In this document: positions 43,897 through 54,563 of the stretch, piece by piece | How positions within the stretch are numbered: the stretch's first letter is position 1 | How the letters are laid out: every line of letters starts with the position of its first letter | NCBI GenBank assembly: GCA_002104985.1 | Contig: MCGO01000048.1 | Location: 248,001-312,000 of the forward strand | DNA length: 64,000 bases | From: Rhizoclosmatium globosum | Taxonomy: Eukaryota; Chytridiomycota; Chytridiomycetes; Chytridiales; Chytriomycetaceae | Direction of reading: 5' to 3' | The notes under the pieces: generated by a model | Database searches by the model: none | Told to the model about the DNA's origin: nothing | What the model saw: the letters and a program-made list of their open reading frames with translations, nothing else | Translations under genes and position numbers: made by a program

Positions 43897-44771
43897 ATGC
43901 CATCACACAAAAGACACCATGATCATCACCAGAAGGAGCTCGACACCCTACTCGAACTAAAACTTGAGCCCAAGGCGTTCATAGCCACCAAGAAGCATCT
44001 CAATGGGAAGGTAAATTATCCATTTCTCGTTCTATGCCCACTGGAAACGTCTACAACGATTCATCACATCCAAAAACCAGATCCCAGAAACAACAATATC
44101 CACAAGAATAACAACCCTCAACACCCAAATCCACCCCCTATTCCCACACCATAAAGCCCTAAAACTCTGTGTGATCCTCGTCCCCTCTCTTATCGCCGCA
44201 GTATACATCGCGATCCAACTCTGGCCGCAATCCACGCCCCAGAACTGTATCTCAATGCCAGCACCAAGCGGCCAAACATCACTCTCCTGTTCAGACGTAA
44301 CAGACACACGTCTCCCACTTGTGCGTAACGCAGCGATCGCAGGTGCATCCGCGTCTCTGGTTTTACATTTCGTGATTTGGTGGTGGAACTCGTGGCGAGA
44401 TCGGGTGGGTGAGGCTGCGTTGCAGCAGGTGTTGGATGGATGGAATTTGGAGGAGGAGTTGGGAGGGGTTACGTGGGGGTTTGTGAAGCGGTCGGATCGA
44501 GGGTGGTCTGTGAATTACGTGAGTGCTTACTTTATTTTTGCTATTTTTTCTGGTTTGGTTATACTTATACTCCGTTTCGCTTTAGTTTGTTACTTTGCAT
44601 GTGGCGGATACTGAGGAATCCATGTATTGGGCTGGTAAAAGTGCTGCCTCTATTGCATCGCACCATACTGAAGGTGGCGCCACTGTCTTGGAGATAACCG
44701 AAGGCGAAAAGCAGGCATTCCGTGAAATGGTAGCGGAAAGAGGAGCAAGTACAAGCGCCTTCGAAGTTTGA
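43897..44771 (+). CDS. Small membrane protein with two helices, unknown
   Basis: Exons 43897-44010, 44081-44518, 44586-44771; 245 aa. A His-rich N-terminus (MPSHKRHHDHHQKEL) precedes a first helix (LCVILVPSLIAAVYIAIQLW), a Cys-containing loop (QNCISMP ... LSCSDV) that would face the lumen or exterior, and a second helix (AIAGASASLVLHFVIWWW). The C-terminal 110 residues are acidic and probably cytosolic, ending GASTSAFEV. Introns are 67-70 nt. No family recognised. It converges with TBCE (63 bp between stop codons). Confidence 0.65.
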
Positions 44772-44834
44772 TATAGTTATATTTGTTACAAATTCAGTTA
44801 GAAGTAATATATAGTTTTGTAAAATTGTGTGCAA

Positions 44835-46583
44835 TCAAAGCACCCATACTTGAACAGTGTCCCCGTTCTTGAACTCATAAAACCCAACCTCCCTCATCTC
44901 CTCCTCCAACTCCACAACCATACTCTCTTCACCTTCACCCCCCTTCAACACCCCTCGCATCCTAATTTCTTTCCCTCCAACCCCAAGCACACGTCCAACA
45001 AGAGCCCGCAACGCCCGCATCGTCATTCCCAAAGGAACCTTCTTCTCCACCTTCTTCAACACACCCGCATCCATTTCACTTCCTGCCACCAACTCAAAAG
45101 ACAACCCCAACAGCCGATCCTTCAATGCAAGGCTCGTCGCACTCACTGGCGCAACCTCAGGTCTCCCATACCGCGCACACAGTTCATCCCACCGCGGATG
45201 CCACTCTTGCACAAGCTGTTTCACTTCTTCTTGTGACTTATTGGCAGTTGTTTCGAGGGCGTGGATCCAGGCTGCTACTTTAGAGAGGTAATAAAGCTCG
45301 GCGTCGGCACGGTCGCGGTCAGATACAGCGTGTCCGTTTATACGAGTTGCTTTAGAGAGGCGGGATGTGATGTCATCTGTTTTGGAGACGTGTGAAGTCG
45401 ATGCTGTCGTTGTCGCGTGGGATGGTGGTTGTGTGATCAAAACGGGGTTGTTTTTGATTCGAATGTCAACAAGTTTCGGGAAGGCGTTGAGGGAGTGGAT
45501 AGATGTGTAGGAGGAGAGTAGGTTTTCTGATATGTTGAGGGTTGTGAGGCTTTGAAAGATGGATGCTGTCTCAGGAAGGATTTCAGTGAATTTGTTGAAG
45601 GATACGTTCAGTGTATTGAGTTGAGGCATGTGAGAATGAATTACGTGGCAGAGTTGTGGCCATGAGTGTAAGTTGTTTTGATCAAGGTGGAAGGCTTGCA
45701 GTGTTGGAAAGAGGGGTGGAATATCAGATGGAGGAAAATCTGTAGAGTTTTCAGAGTACTTTTCACCAAACGAAGAGAGCTGATTGAAGCCAAGGAAGAG
45801 GGACGTGAGGTTTGGAGTGTACGGAGCCAGTTGTTCCATCGTTGCCCATTGAATCAGAGTTGAGTTGAGAGCCAGAACTTTTAGGTTGGAGAAGCCTGAT
45901 GTCAGTAGGGCAGGTTCGGTACCAAGAAACTCTAGTCGATTGCTATTGAGACGCAAAGAGTCCAGTTTGGGTAACTGGCGAGTGATTTGGGCCACGTCTT
46001 CCCACGATGTAAACAAGTTCCTGCTCAGATCCAAGTCCTGCAGCACAGGAAACAAGTCCTTCAAGTTCTTGTCTTCATCCGCATCAATCCAGGCAATGCC
46101 CAGGCCAGCCAGACCCGCAATGTGGATGTTGTTTAAGTTTCTCAGTTTCTCGCGCATCTTGTCCCAACCCACCAGCTCGACGGCCACATCCTCGCCGGGC
46201 CTGTGCATTCGCAGCCCCGACGAGCGTTCGGTCTCCTCGGCCTTTTCAGCAACAGAAACAGGAACAGGAACAGTTCCACTTCCAACATACTTTTCGATTG
46301 CGGCCGTTGCAAAAGCCCGGCCAAAGACGAGTTTGTCGCGTTTCACGAACGAGGCCGAGTTTTGTTCTTTGACGCGAAACAGAAACTGACTCGGATTCGC
46401 CGGGTCGTTGCCGCTGTGCCTTCCGCGTTCGCCCGCATCCCACTCAATTCCAAGCCACTCGGTCGCCTCGGCTGCCTCGTTGGCCTTGTTTGTCCGTAGA
46501 AGGCCCATCCAGCGCACGGTGCCTCGGTGTCCATCTGTGGCGTGCTCGATGCGTTGCCCGATTAGACTCATTCCACTCAACAT
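44835..46583 (-). CDS. TBCE: Tubulin-folding cofactor E
   Basis: Intronless. The ATG at 46583 gives MLSGMSLIGQRIEH and 582 aa; an ATG at 46619 would add 12 residues. Domain order matches TBCE: an N-terminal CAP-Gly domain (GTVRWMGLL, WLGIEWD, GRHSGND, ASFVKRDKLVFG; residues about 15-85), eight or so LRRs (LDLSRNLFTSW, LDSLRLNSNRLEFL, NLKVLALNSTLIQW, LTSLFLGFNQLSSF, FHLDQNNLHSW, LNTLNVSFNKF, TLNISENLLSS), and a C-terminal ubiquitin-like fold ending in TVQVWVL. TBCE works with cofactors C and D to assemble or dissociate alpha/beta-tubulin heterodimers. It starts about 50 bp downstream of the SDHAF2 stop, same strand. Confidence 0.92.
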   Translation of the reverse strand: MLSGMSLIGQRIEHATDGHRGTVRWMGLLRTNKANEAAEATEWLGIEWDAGERGRHSGNDPANPSQFLFRVKEQNSASFVKRDKLVFGRAFATAAIEKYVGSGTVPVPVSVAEKAEETERSSGLRMHRPGEDVAVELVGWDKMREKLRNLNNIHIAGLAGLGIAWIDADEDKNLKDLFPVLQDLDLSRNLFTSWEDVAQITRQLPKLDSLRLNSNRLEFLGTEPALLTSGFSNLKVLALNSTLIQWATMEQLAPYTPNLTSLFLGFNQLSSFGEKYSENSTDFPPSDIPPLFPTLQAFHLDQNNLHSWPQLCHVIHSHMPQLNTLNVSFNKFTEILPETASIFQSLTTLNISENLLSSYTSIHSLNAFPKLVDIRIKNNPVLITQPPSHATTTASTSHVSKTDDITSRLSKATRINGHAVSDRDRADAELYYLSKVAAWIHALETTANKSQEEVKQLVQEWHPRWDELCARYGRPEVAPVSATSLALKDRLLGLSFELVAGSEMDAGVLKKVEKKVPLGMTMRALRALVGRVLGVGGKEIRMRGVLKGGEGEESMVVELEEEMREVGFYEFKNGDTVQVWVL

Positions 46584-46633
46584 TTTATCATACTTATTTC
46601 CACCCCGCTTTTTATTCATTATCTGCAATTAAC

Positions 46634-47288
46634 TTATTCCTTCAAGGCTGGCATGCGCAAAATATCCTTTCTCTTGTTCTTGGAGTGCTCAACAAGGTCT
46701 TCCCAGAATCCATATGCTTTCACTTCCTCAGGGACAGGTTTAGCTTGTGTAATCCTATTAAACGGAGTCAGATTTCACAGATACTTCTTCTTATAAGCAG
46801 GAACAAACCAGTAGTACAGGTCCCAGTCATTCTAATTCGCATCAAGAAGGAGTCAGGTAAACCAACCAAAAGCAACAACAAACACGCACCTCTTCCAGCA
46901 ACGAGTCCAACTGTTCAAGCTCAATCGCACTCATTCTCTTAAGTCTGTCCTTGTCAACAAACGTCGAAAGCAGCAAATCGCACTCGAGAATGCCTCGTTT
47001 ACGCACACTCCAAAGCAGCCGGGCCCGCTTTGCCTCAATGTCTTCGTTGATTGGCCGGATTGGTTTTGGGATTCGGATCGTGAATTCGATGCGGCCTTCT
47101 GGTTGCGAGTTGGGTGTTGGTGGTGCGGTTGCCCATTCGTTGGAGAAGGTGGTGGTTGTTGCTGCTGCGTTGGAACTAGGGTTGGAGCTAGAACTAGAAC
47201 TAGAACTAGAGAAACGGGGTAGTGCACGTGGGACGAATAGTGCTCGGGTGCTGCTGCGAGGAACAAGACGGACAAGGTGGGCGATCAT
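46634..47288 (-). CDS. SDHAF2: Succinate dehydrogenase assembly factor 2, mitochondrial
   Basis: Exons 47288-46890, 46831-46809, 46754-46634; 180 aa. The N-terminus is Arg/Ser-rich without acidic residues (MIAHLVRLVPRSSTRALF) and fits a mitochondrial targeting peptide, followed by a Ser/Asn/Thr-rich spacer. The conserved core is IEAKRARLLWSVRKRGILECDLLLS (RGxxE motif present), LEQLDSLLEENDWDLYYW and ITQAKPVPEEV. The second intron (54 nt, splitting the Trp codon of YYW) removes an apparent in-frame TGA, and the result aligns with YYW-x-TEAKP of other family members. The protein promotes covalent flavin attachment to the Sdh1 subunit in the matrix. Confidence 0.93.
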
Positions 47289-47506
47289 AGTTTCTTTGTT
47301 TGATTTGCTTCTTTTCCTTGTGTGCCACGATCTGTCACCAACGGGAATCTTGCCATCCAATCGACTACTTCAGCAATTAATTTCTTGTTAATGTTCAATG
47401 ACAGAGAAATATGCTGAGAGACAGAGGGAGGCCATATGATTCTACACGCAGCTTCCAGAATCCCAAGAATACATTCTGACAGGAATCCCTAACTGTCAAA
47501 CTTCAA

Positions 47507-49662
47507 ATGTCCACCATCCATTGCTACTTTTGCGGTGGACCTGCATGTAAATACGAAAACTATACTCTATGGACACAAGATCCGCTCCACCCAAACGCGA
47601 TCGAAGGACTCTATTCAAACTGGTGAAATATCTCTTCATTCATACACGTCATCACTCAAACTCTAAACTTACCAATCTCATAGGATAACTCCATCAATCC
47701 TCGCAATGCAACGCCCATCAACACGCCTCCTGAAAACCCACAACCTCGTCCAAGTTTTTCTCACAGCCGGAATCAAGTCAATATTCAACCTCCAGCTTCC
47801 CAACGAGCACAAATCCTGCGGCGATGGTATCGATGATCGTGGCGGTTCAGGATTCAGCTATGTGCCTGAAGATTGGATGGAAGCTGGAATATCGCATTAT
47901 GCTTTTGGATGGCCTGACATGGATGTTCCCGACAAGAGTCATATTCTGAAAGTTGTTCAAGTTATGACACATGAATTGGAAGTGTTGGGAGGGAAGGTTG
48001 CAGTTCATTGTCACGCAGGGTTGGGTATGTGCACTTCTTGTCATCGCCATATGCCTGCGCTCATTACGCTATAAGGACGTACTGGACTGACGATTGCCTG
48101 TTATTTAGTGTATGCACAAAACAAGACTCCTGCCGAAGTGAGTATCAAAGTACGAGACAACAAAACAATCTAACAAAATATCAATTCAATATGACAGGCT
48201 ATAAAATGCGTTCGAGATGCACGGTGCCGACTAATCATTTCTCCCAATATATCAAACTAAACCATCTCAAACAGTCCAAAATCCGTCCAAACAGCAAAAC
48301 AACAAGCATTCGTCCACCAATTCAAAGACTACCTCATCACTCTCAACTCCGTATACCCCTTAACAATATCTCGCCCCTTCTTCAGTCCTCCAAAAGAACC
48401 CTTGATGAGGTTAAGCGAAGACCAAGACATTGTTTCTCAAGTCGCATCTACTGGCGAGTCTTCACAAGTCTCGTCCACCATTTCGAGCACGGAGAACAAG
48501 GACGGAAAAGTTGTAAATGTGGTTGTGAAGCCTATCACGTTTTCGGAAACAATGGAGAACCAGAGGTTGTTTTTACATGGATTGGAGTTGAGGGCTTTGT
48601 GGAATGTTCCCAAGGTATTCCTTTCAGTTCAGGAGCTTGAATAGGTTGTTGCTTAATTTTTTCGTTGTACAGGTTGTCTATGTCCTGTCGAGGCAGTTAC
48701 GTACAACTCTTGAAAAATCCGCGGACCTCGCCCAAGACTCGTTGGATCTGTGTACTACAATTTCCATGTTTCAGTTTAATTCAAAACCCTCGATAGAGCT
48801 GGAAGAGCTAATGCGCGAAATCAATTTTGGGAATTGGGAAGCTTTGACGTCTAATGTTCATAAGTCTGAGGACACAGCGTGTTGGGAAGAGCTCGGCAAG
48901 TCTGCTTCAGCAACCTCAAATAGTGAAGTCGTTTATATAGAGCTTTTGCTGTTTTGGCTCGCATGGCTGAAGGTAAAAACACTTCTTTTGTTAAGACAGC
49001 ATTTCTGATAGTTTATGAAGGAGCCTTTACTCTCAGATAAACAAGTTCATTCTATAATCGATATCTGCGAATCAAATTCATCGATTAAACCCACGGATGC
49101 TTTGTTAAATGTGGAAGCGTTCGACAAACCATTGTTTTGGACCATCAACATACTAGTCGACTTTTATCGACATTTGGTAACGCATATATAATTTCCTTTA
49201 AATTTAATACTTAACTTTTCCTTTGTGCAGATTATGCCCCAGTCGTCAACTACTGAGTCCATATACCGACTTGCAACATTGATGACATCACAAAGAGCAT
49301 CAAACATTCCAACAATACAAACAAATGCAACTCTTCTACCGCGCCTGTCAGATACTGTTAACAAACACAGTCACGTTGCATCTACTGTGCCTCCAACGAA
49401 ACCTGAACTTCCAACATTGCCTCCAAAGAATCTTGTCGCTGAAGAAGAAATAGGACGAAAGCGTGGAATTTCAGAACCACCACGGTTAACAAACCAGAAA
49501 CCAAAAGACGCTAAGAAGGGATTCAACCTGTTCGGAATGGGTGGTGGTGGAGGTGCACAATTACCCCCTTCGGCAGTATGGGGAATTACAAGGTTTCTGA
49601 AAACATTGATTGAACATATGGAAGTTGTCGACGAAACGCGTCCAAGGCGGAGAGAACAATAA
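47507..49662 (+). CDS. PTPDC1: PTPDC1-like dual-specificity/tyrosine phosphatase
   Basis: Exons 47507-47622, 47684-48024, 48076-48137, 48198-48223, 48275-48614, 48673-48972, 49012-49176, 49231-49662; about 593 aa (the 39-nt sixth intron is short). Start region: CYFCGGPACKYENYTLW, then AIEGLYSNWITPSILAMQRPS, FNLQLPNEHKSCG, SGFSYVPEDWMEAGI. The P-loop HCHAGLGRTG has the HCx5R nucleophile and is split by intron 2 after the second Gly. YLVYAQNKTPAEAI and RPKSVQTAKQQAFVHQF complete the domain (residues 1 to about 210). The rest is helical and then disordered with Pro/Lys stretches. Animal PTPDC1 affects centrosomes and cilium length (established); a flagellar role here is inference. Confidence 0.88.
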
Positions 49663-49732
49663 TTCCCCAATAAATTTGATTCCAAAAACACGGAGAACTG
49701 CGCACCCCTCTTGGATCCCTCCCTTCTCTGCG

Positions 49733-51040
49733 ATGTATCCACTAGAAATCCAACTCCAAATCTTTGAAACCCTCGCACGGGATCCGACAACCCACTTACA
49801 CACTCTCCAACACGTCCTCTACGCAAGTCCACACCTCCTCTCCAGAATCACAAAACACCACATGAACCTCCTCACCCCCTTCGTAATCGCAGAGTTAGGC
49901 GCCGGCGACCTCAACATATTCATTGCAAGAGTCCTGATTTCACATCCGAACGTTGTTTCAAGTTCAAAGCGGGTGAATGTTACGGTGGATTGGTGGAAGA
50001 TGGTTGATCTTATGCAAACGGATTCGCTTTGTGGACGGTGCTTTTCGTATGGCGGGGCTGTGAAGGTTTCGGCGGGGAGTTGTGAAGGTGATGATGTTCC
50101 GCAAGTTTGGGTTACTTCTGGACTGTTGAATCAAGTTGACTGGGTGAAGAGTTGGGCACTTTGTCCGCCGTGCTGTTATCGGCCCTTGAACCGGTCTGGG
50201 AAGAAGGCGCAGTCTAGTATTCGGCTTGCAGAACCGATTACAGAGGATTGTCTTAAACCGTTACCGCAACCTGCTGATACAACTTCAAACTCGACTTCAG
50301 CTGTTGTACAAGAATGGAGGGAACGAATGGCTGCGAAAAAGCGGCAAAGAACGCTAGCTCAACAAGAGCAACAAGCTACTCGGCGGCGATGGAGTGGAGG
50401 AGGGATATCTGGATGGAGTTTCGGAATGGAAGATGAAATTGACGAAGATTCTGATGGCAGCGATGGGGAATTCGACTGGACTGAAGTCTTGAAAGCCAAG
50501 AACGAGCTTCATAAAGAGGAACCTATTCCTATCGCGGCAATGGCACGAGAATCCAATTCCGTCGCCTCTCCGAAATCAGAACTGCCTTCTACTTCGTTAT
50601 CACGGAAATGCGATGGATGCACACAAAGATTCTGCACAACTTGTATAAACAGCGTGAACGCATGTCCAACGTGCAATGCACAGCTGTGTTTGGGTTGTTT
50701 CCCACCCCCTCTTCATTTTCCTGATGAAACCTTCTTTGCATCGGGTTTGGTCAACTTGTTTGTTGATGTCCCGTTGAAAATGGATGGGAAGACGCCGGAA
50801 GGAAAGTTGTGGAACATATATTCTATTTCGGAGCGTTCTATTTCTATTGGAAGGACACTTACGTGTTCATCATGTGGAGCGATTGCATGTGCTGGGTGTG
50901 GGGATTTGGAAGACTGGGCTCTGCAAGTCAGCGGTTACGGTGGAAGGAGTAGTGCACGAAGAGAACAAGATTTTCAGTGCTTAGAATGTCGTGAATGTAG
51001 AAATCCACGAAATCATGATGATTTCTCGTCATGGTTTTGA
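49733..51040 (+). CDS. F-box-like protein with Cys-rich zinc-binding C-terminus
   Basis: Intronless, 435 aa. The ATG at 49733 starts MYPLEIQLQIFETLARDP, an F-box-like N-terminus (about 60 residues). The middle has a Lys/Arg/Gln-rich coiled segment (WRERMAAKKRQRTLAQQEQQ) and an acidic patch. Cys clusters: CGRCFSYGG and CPPCC in the first third; CDGCTQRFCTTCINSVNACPTC (around residue 290-312) and CLGCF; CSSCGAIACAGC; and CLECREC near the end. These pairs could bind several zinc ions. It starts 70 bp after PTPDC1 on the same strand. No named family; SCF adaptor or RNA/DNA-binding roles are both possible. Confidence 0.7.
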   Translation: MYPLEIQLQIFETLARDPTTHLHTLQHVLYASPHLLSRITKHHMNLLTPFVIAELGAGDLNIFIARVLISHPNVVSSSKRVNVTVDWWKMVDLMQTDSLCGRCFSYGGAVKVSAGSCEGDDVPQVWVTSGLLNQVDWVKSWALCPPCCYRPLNRSGKKAQSSIRLAEPITEDCLKPLPQPADTTSNSTSAVVQEWRERMAAKKRQRTLAQQEQQATRRRWSGGGISGWSFGMEDEIDEDSDGSDGEFDWTEVLKAKNELHKEEPIPIAAMARESNSVASPKSELPSTSLSRKCDGCTQRFCTTCINSVNACPTCNAQLCLGCFPPPLHFPDETFFASGLVNLFVDVPLKMDGKTPEGKLWNIYSISERSISIGRTLTCSSCGAIACAGCGDLEDWALQVSGYGGRSSARREQDFQCLECRECRNPRNHDDFSSWF

Positions 51041-51106
51041 TGTTTTGTTTATGATTCTTGTATTTTTCCCTTAACCTCCTTCCAAATATAAATAAATAGA
51101 TTCTTA

Positions 51107-51836
51107 TCACTTCCGCACACCAATTTGCGATTTTGAGTTTGTTACTGCGAGAAGGCCAGATAGATCAATTCCACTTCCTTCTTGCTCTTGTTTGAAGCTA
51201 ACCATCATTTCCTTAAACGCACTGAAGTCTCCGATACTAGCCATCATATCAAATACATCGCCTTCAAGCTGTTCTGGGCGGGATCTACGAACTATTAGAA
51301 GCTGCTAATTATGCGCCTCACTTTGTTTCACCTCAGAAGGTCCAGAAAGTCATTCATATTGAATTCTGGTATTTCAGCACGTAATTTCTTTTCAATGTAT
51401 GCCTCCACTTTGGCAGTCTGTCAAGGAGTTCAGTTTCAGAAACCAAATCTGTGTGGCACAGAAGAACACTCACATAAGCACTAAAGATGTCCATATAAAT
51501 CAATTTGTTTTCATCTTCTGTTGTGGAGAAGTGCTTGCAGTTCTTCTCCATGAACTTGTTTTGGAAGTCAACAAACGAATCATCTGTCAACTTAACGTCA
51601 GTCTCATAAAACCGTACCCTACGCGAAGACGTACCCATCAGTAAATCCTCCAGTGTGCCCACGATAAGATCAAATAGTTGATCCTCCTCTGAAGCAGATC
51701 CACTCTCCATCAAATCTTCATCGTCCCAGTCCATGCTATCATTCGACGCCTGAATTGAAGCTGAGATATCCACGATCTGTTTCGAACTCGTAGCTGCCAT
51801 TTTGTTGTTGTTCGCAGTTCGGATGGTGGCGGCCAT
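51107..51836 (-). CDS. ARL2BP: ARL2-binding protein (BART) homologue
   Basis: Exons 51836-51474, 51417-51332, 51284-51107; 208 aa. After a 60-residue polar N-terminus the BART fold begins: FDLIVGTLEDLLM, FVDFQNKFMEKNCKHF, ENKLIYMDIFSAY, then TAKVEAYIEKKL, IPEFNMNDFLDLL, GDVFDMMASIGDFSAFKEMM and KQEQEGSGIDLSGL. The LLE/ENKLIY features are the ARL2/ARL3 contact region in the family. ARL2BP acts at mitochondria and at the ciliary base and nucleus with ARL2/3-GTP (established). The last intron uses the second AG, since the first gives a stop. Divergent from the RING-CH gene 41 bp away. Confidence 0.9.
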
Positions 51837-51877
51837 TCAGGTTTGTTTTCAGTCTTCCCCCCATAAGTGACAATCTG

Positions 51878-52895
51878 ATGGCGAGAAACCACATACAAGA
51901 GCACTTGCTTGAGGACGACGAATGGGAATACTGGGAAGGATTCAACATTGACAGGTCCGCATCTGTGCTGCCTAAGGAGGATTCGGAGCATGAGGACATT
52001 CCTCCAATTCCAAGTGATGACACAGCACTTCCACAACCAACGACTGTACCCGACCCTGAACCGGAATCCACTGAAAAGAAACCAAATGGGCAAGTGCGAA
52101 TGTGTCGCATCTGCTTCTGCTCCGAGGACGCCACAGAGGATCAGGAGCTGTTCGATCAAATTGGCCAGGAGCCTCCGATAGACCTCGGAAGGCTGATATC
52201 ACCCTGTAAATGCAAAGGGTCCATGAAATACGTACACTTAAGCTGTCTTAACGAATGGAGAAAGGTAATCGTTTAGCTATTCACTATCATCCCAAGTTCA
52301 ACTTCTCACGTCTTTGTCACAGGTCACTGCGAATTCTGCTCATTTTCAATGCGACCAATGCAAGTATGAATACAGTTTTGAACGTACAAAGTGGGCCACA
52401 TTTCTCAGGAATTCGTTACTGATCCTAACACTCACCACCGTTTCCTTCATCACACTTGTATTCTGGTCCGGTTTCATAGCCAAGCTAATTCTACGTTTTT
52501 GCTTCCATCAATCCGTCATCGAGTTATTTTCATTGTCACCAGACGATTTGGATGACGACTTGGACCAACTAGTTCTTCAAGTTTTGACAGAACCAACTTT
52601 ATTCGACCTCTTCAAAATCAATTGGGTGCACTGGGTGTTGGGAATATCTTTGGTTGGACTTGTTGGTGCAATGCATTCTGTAGCAGGGCTTGGAATATAC
52701 AGAATGACACGCCGACGTATTGGTTTGGATAATGAGCGGGCAGGAGGTGGCGTGTTGCTGGCTACTATTCTTATTGGCTCGTTAAAAGCGCTGTGGACTG
52801 TCTTTTGTGAAGTCAAGAAATTCAGTATTCGCAGTTTGGATATTCTCGAAAGTCGGATACTAGATATAGGAGACGATGATGACCCCATTGATTGA
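51878..52895 (+). CDS. RING-CH (MARCH-type) E3 ligase
   Basis: Exons 51878-52264 and 52323-52895 (58-nt intron); 319 aa. An acidic/Pro-rich N-terminus of 75 residues precedes a classic RING-CH domain: MCRICF, ISPCKCKGSMKYVHLSCLNEWRK, FQCDQCKYEY. Unlike the gene at 40.6 kb, the loop, CKC and NEW spacing match MARCH6/Doa10-like domains. Two to four hydrophobic helices follow (FLRNSLLILTLTTVSFITLVF; VHWVLGISLVGLVGAMHSVAG; GVLLATILIGSLKALWTVF) with an acidic loop SPDDLDDDLDQ between them. It likely ubiquitinates membrane or lumenal substrates in the secretory system. The intron falls exactly at the WRK-VTA boundary inside the domain. Confidence 0.88.
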
Positions 52896-53067
52896 TTGTA
52901 TAATTATGATGTTATAATGTGATTATGTGATGAATAAAACGTTGATTTTCCTCGTTTGACAAAGCATCACCAGGAATTGGTTATGAACTTCATTTATTTC
53001 ACTAAAACAATTCAACAAAAGAGTCAGAAGAAGGGATTATCAGTGTAATTATGTTTTCTGATGGCAT

Positions 53068-53896
53068 TCACTTGAGTAAGTCGTCGTCTGGGTTGCGGCA
53101 GGTTAGAAATGAGGTGGGTGGCTTTGCTTTTGACAACACGAGCAGCGGAGCAAGAGAGGCCAAAACCTAAAGAATGCAATTCAAAAAATAAATACGTCAC
53201 TTACCGTCATCATCTGGAAGGGGCAACATTTGAACAGCACGCAACTCCTCCTCCATTCTCAATCTTGTTTCCTCATCAATGACAATCTCGACAGGAGCCA
53301 AAGAAGGCTCCGCCACAAATTCCAAGTTTCCATTACCAACAAGTTTTCTTGCAAGCCACAAGAATGGCTTCTCAAAGTTGTAGTTTGACTTGGCACTCAA
53401 GTCGTAGTATTGAAGATTCTTCTTGCGATGGAACGTGATGTTTTTCGCCTTGACTTTACGGTCCTTGACGTCGCACTTGTTTCCGCAGAGGACGATGGGG
53501 ATGTTGTCGGTTACACGGGTGAGGTCGCGGTGCCAGTTTGGAACACTTCTGTAGGTGATTCTTGCAGTAACGTCGAACATGATGATGTCGCAATGACCGT
53601 TGATGTAGTATCCATCACGGAGACCGCCAAATTTTTCTTGGCCGGCAGTATCCCAAGTATTGAAGCAGATTGGTCCGAAGTTTGTGTGGAAAGTGAGAGG
53701 GTGGACATTGGCACCCATTGTTGCTAGATCCAACATCAGGAACAACTCATTAAGAATAGAAAAAAGTCTTACCTTCATACTTCTTTTCAAACTCTCCCGT
53801 TAAATGTCTCTTGACAAAGGTAGTTTTCCCGGTTCCTCCATCACCAAGCAAGACAAGCTTGAATGTGGGAACTCCTGGTTGGCTTGCTGGTTCCAT
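53068..53896 (-). CDS. RAN: Ran GTPase
   Basis: Exons 53896-53773, 53723-53205, 53087-53068; 220 aa. G motifs: GDGGTGKT (P loop), [10 protein letters not shown] (switch I), [18 protein letters not shown] (switch II), NKCDVKDRK and [14 protein letters not shown]. The sequence PLPDDD continues across a 117-nt intron to a 20-nt last exon, giving PLPDDDDDDLLK, the acidic C-terminal tail used for RanBP1-type binding. Without that splice the frame ends two codons later. It drives nuclear transport and spindle assembly. The upstream ATG at 53935 in frame is ignored because Ran proteins start directly before the P-loop region. Confidence 0.95.
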
Positions 53897-54045
53897 CTGC
53901 TGAATTTGATGATGGATCTGCCAGAAAGACACCATAGCTCATTTTATCCATTTCTTGAATTGAGTGGCACAGCTTATGTGGCAGAGTTGTCTTTTGGCTT
54001 GACCACCACTGCTTGATCACATCCAACTTAACCTCGGTATCTGTC

Positions 54046-54465
54046 TCCATCACATAAAAGACAAATAAAAGAAATATATCGCAGGATAGAGAAGCAAAAC
54101 GCTCGATACTGGGATCGAACCAGTGACCTTGAGGTTAACAGCCCCACGCTACTACCAGCTGAGCCAACCGAGCGCTGACATCCGAACTGAAAGTGACAAT
54201 ATGATACCAAATCCTCTTAGACTTAAATTTTCTGCTTCCAGAGCTCAAACGACTACATCTGCAGTAAGACATAGTGTTAAAGATGCCTATGATCGCTAAC
54301 ATAAGCCCTTAACACCGCTGGGTCGACGACAATGACCGGAGAATGGTCGAATTCTGGAGGAAACCAAGAAACATTTTTTCAAATCACGCTATGAACGAAG
54401 AAACATTTTTTGAATGTAGGATATGAGGTGAGAAACATTTATTCGCTTGGAGGCTACGAATGAAT
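54046..54465. repeat. Dispersed repeat carrying tRNA-Asn, copy 3
   Basis: Closest relative of copy 1: TCTCCATCACATAA-AGACAAATAAAA, GCAGGATAGAG, tRNA, TGGGTCGACGACAATGA, GGTCGAATTCTGGAGGAAAC, CAAATCACGCTATGAA and two full plus one imperfect AGAAACATTTTTT motif. Same orientation as the other copies. Confidence 0.75.
54100..54173 (-). tRNA. tRNA-Asn (GUU), copy 3
   Basis: Same 74 nt as copies 1 and 2, anticodon GTT, T-run terminator at the 3' side. Confidence 0.95.
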
Positions 54466-54546
54466 GATTGCGAGAAAATACAAGTTGTGGTCTCCCCTCA
54501 CAAACTGATCCAAACGAAAGACATGAAGTTACTGAGAGTACCCACA

Positions 54547-54563
54547 TCTCTCTCTCTCTCTCT
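54547..54563. repeat. (CT)n microsatellite
   Basis: Eight CT units in the upstream region of the M20 peptidase gene, which also has pyrimidine-rich tracts up to the ATG. Confidence 0.7.

Noticed and set aside
46755..46808. In-frame TGA in SDHAF2 suggesting a pseudogene or very short intron
   Set aside because: A 54-nt GT-AG intron that splits the Trp codon of YYW removes the stop and restores the expected YYW-ITQAKP alignment.
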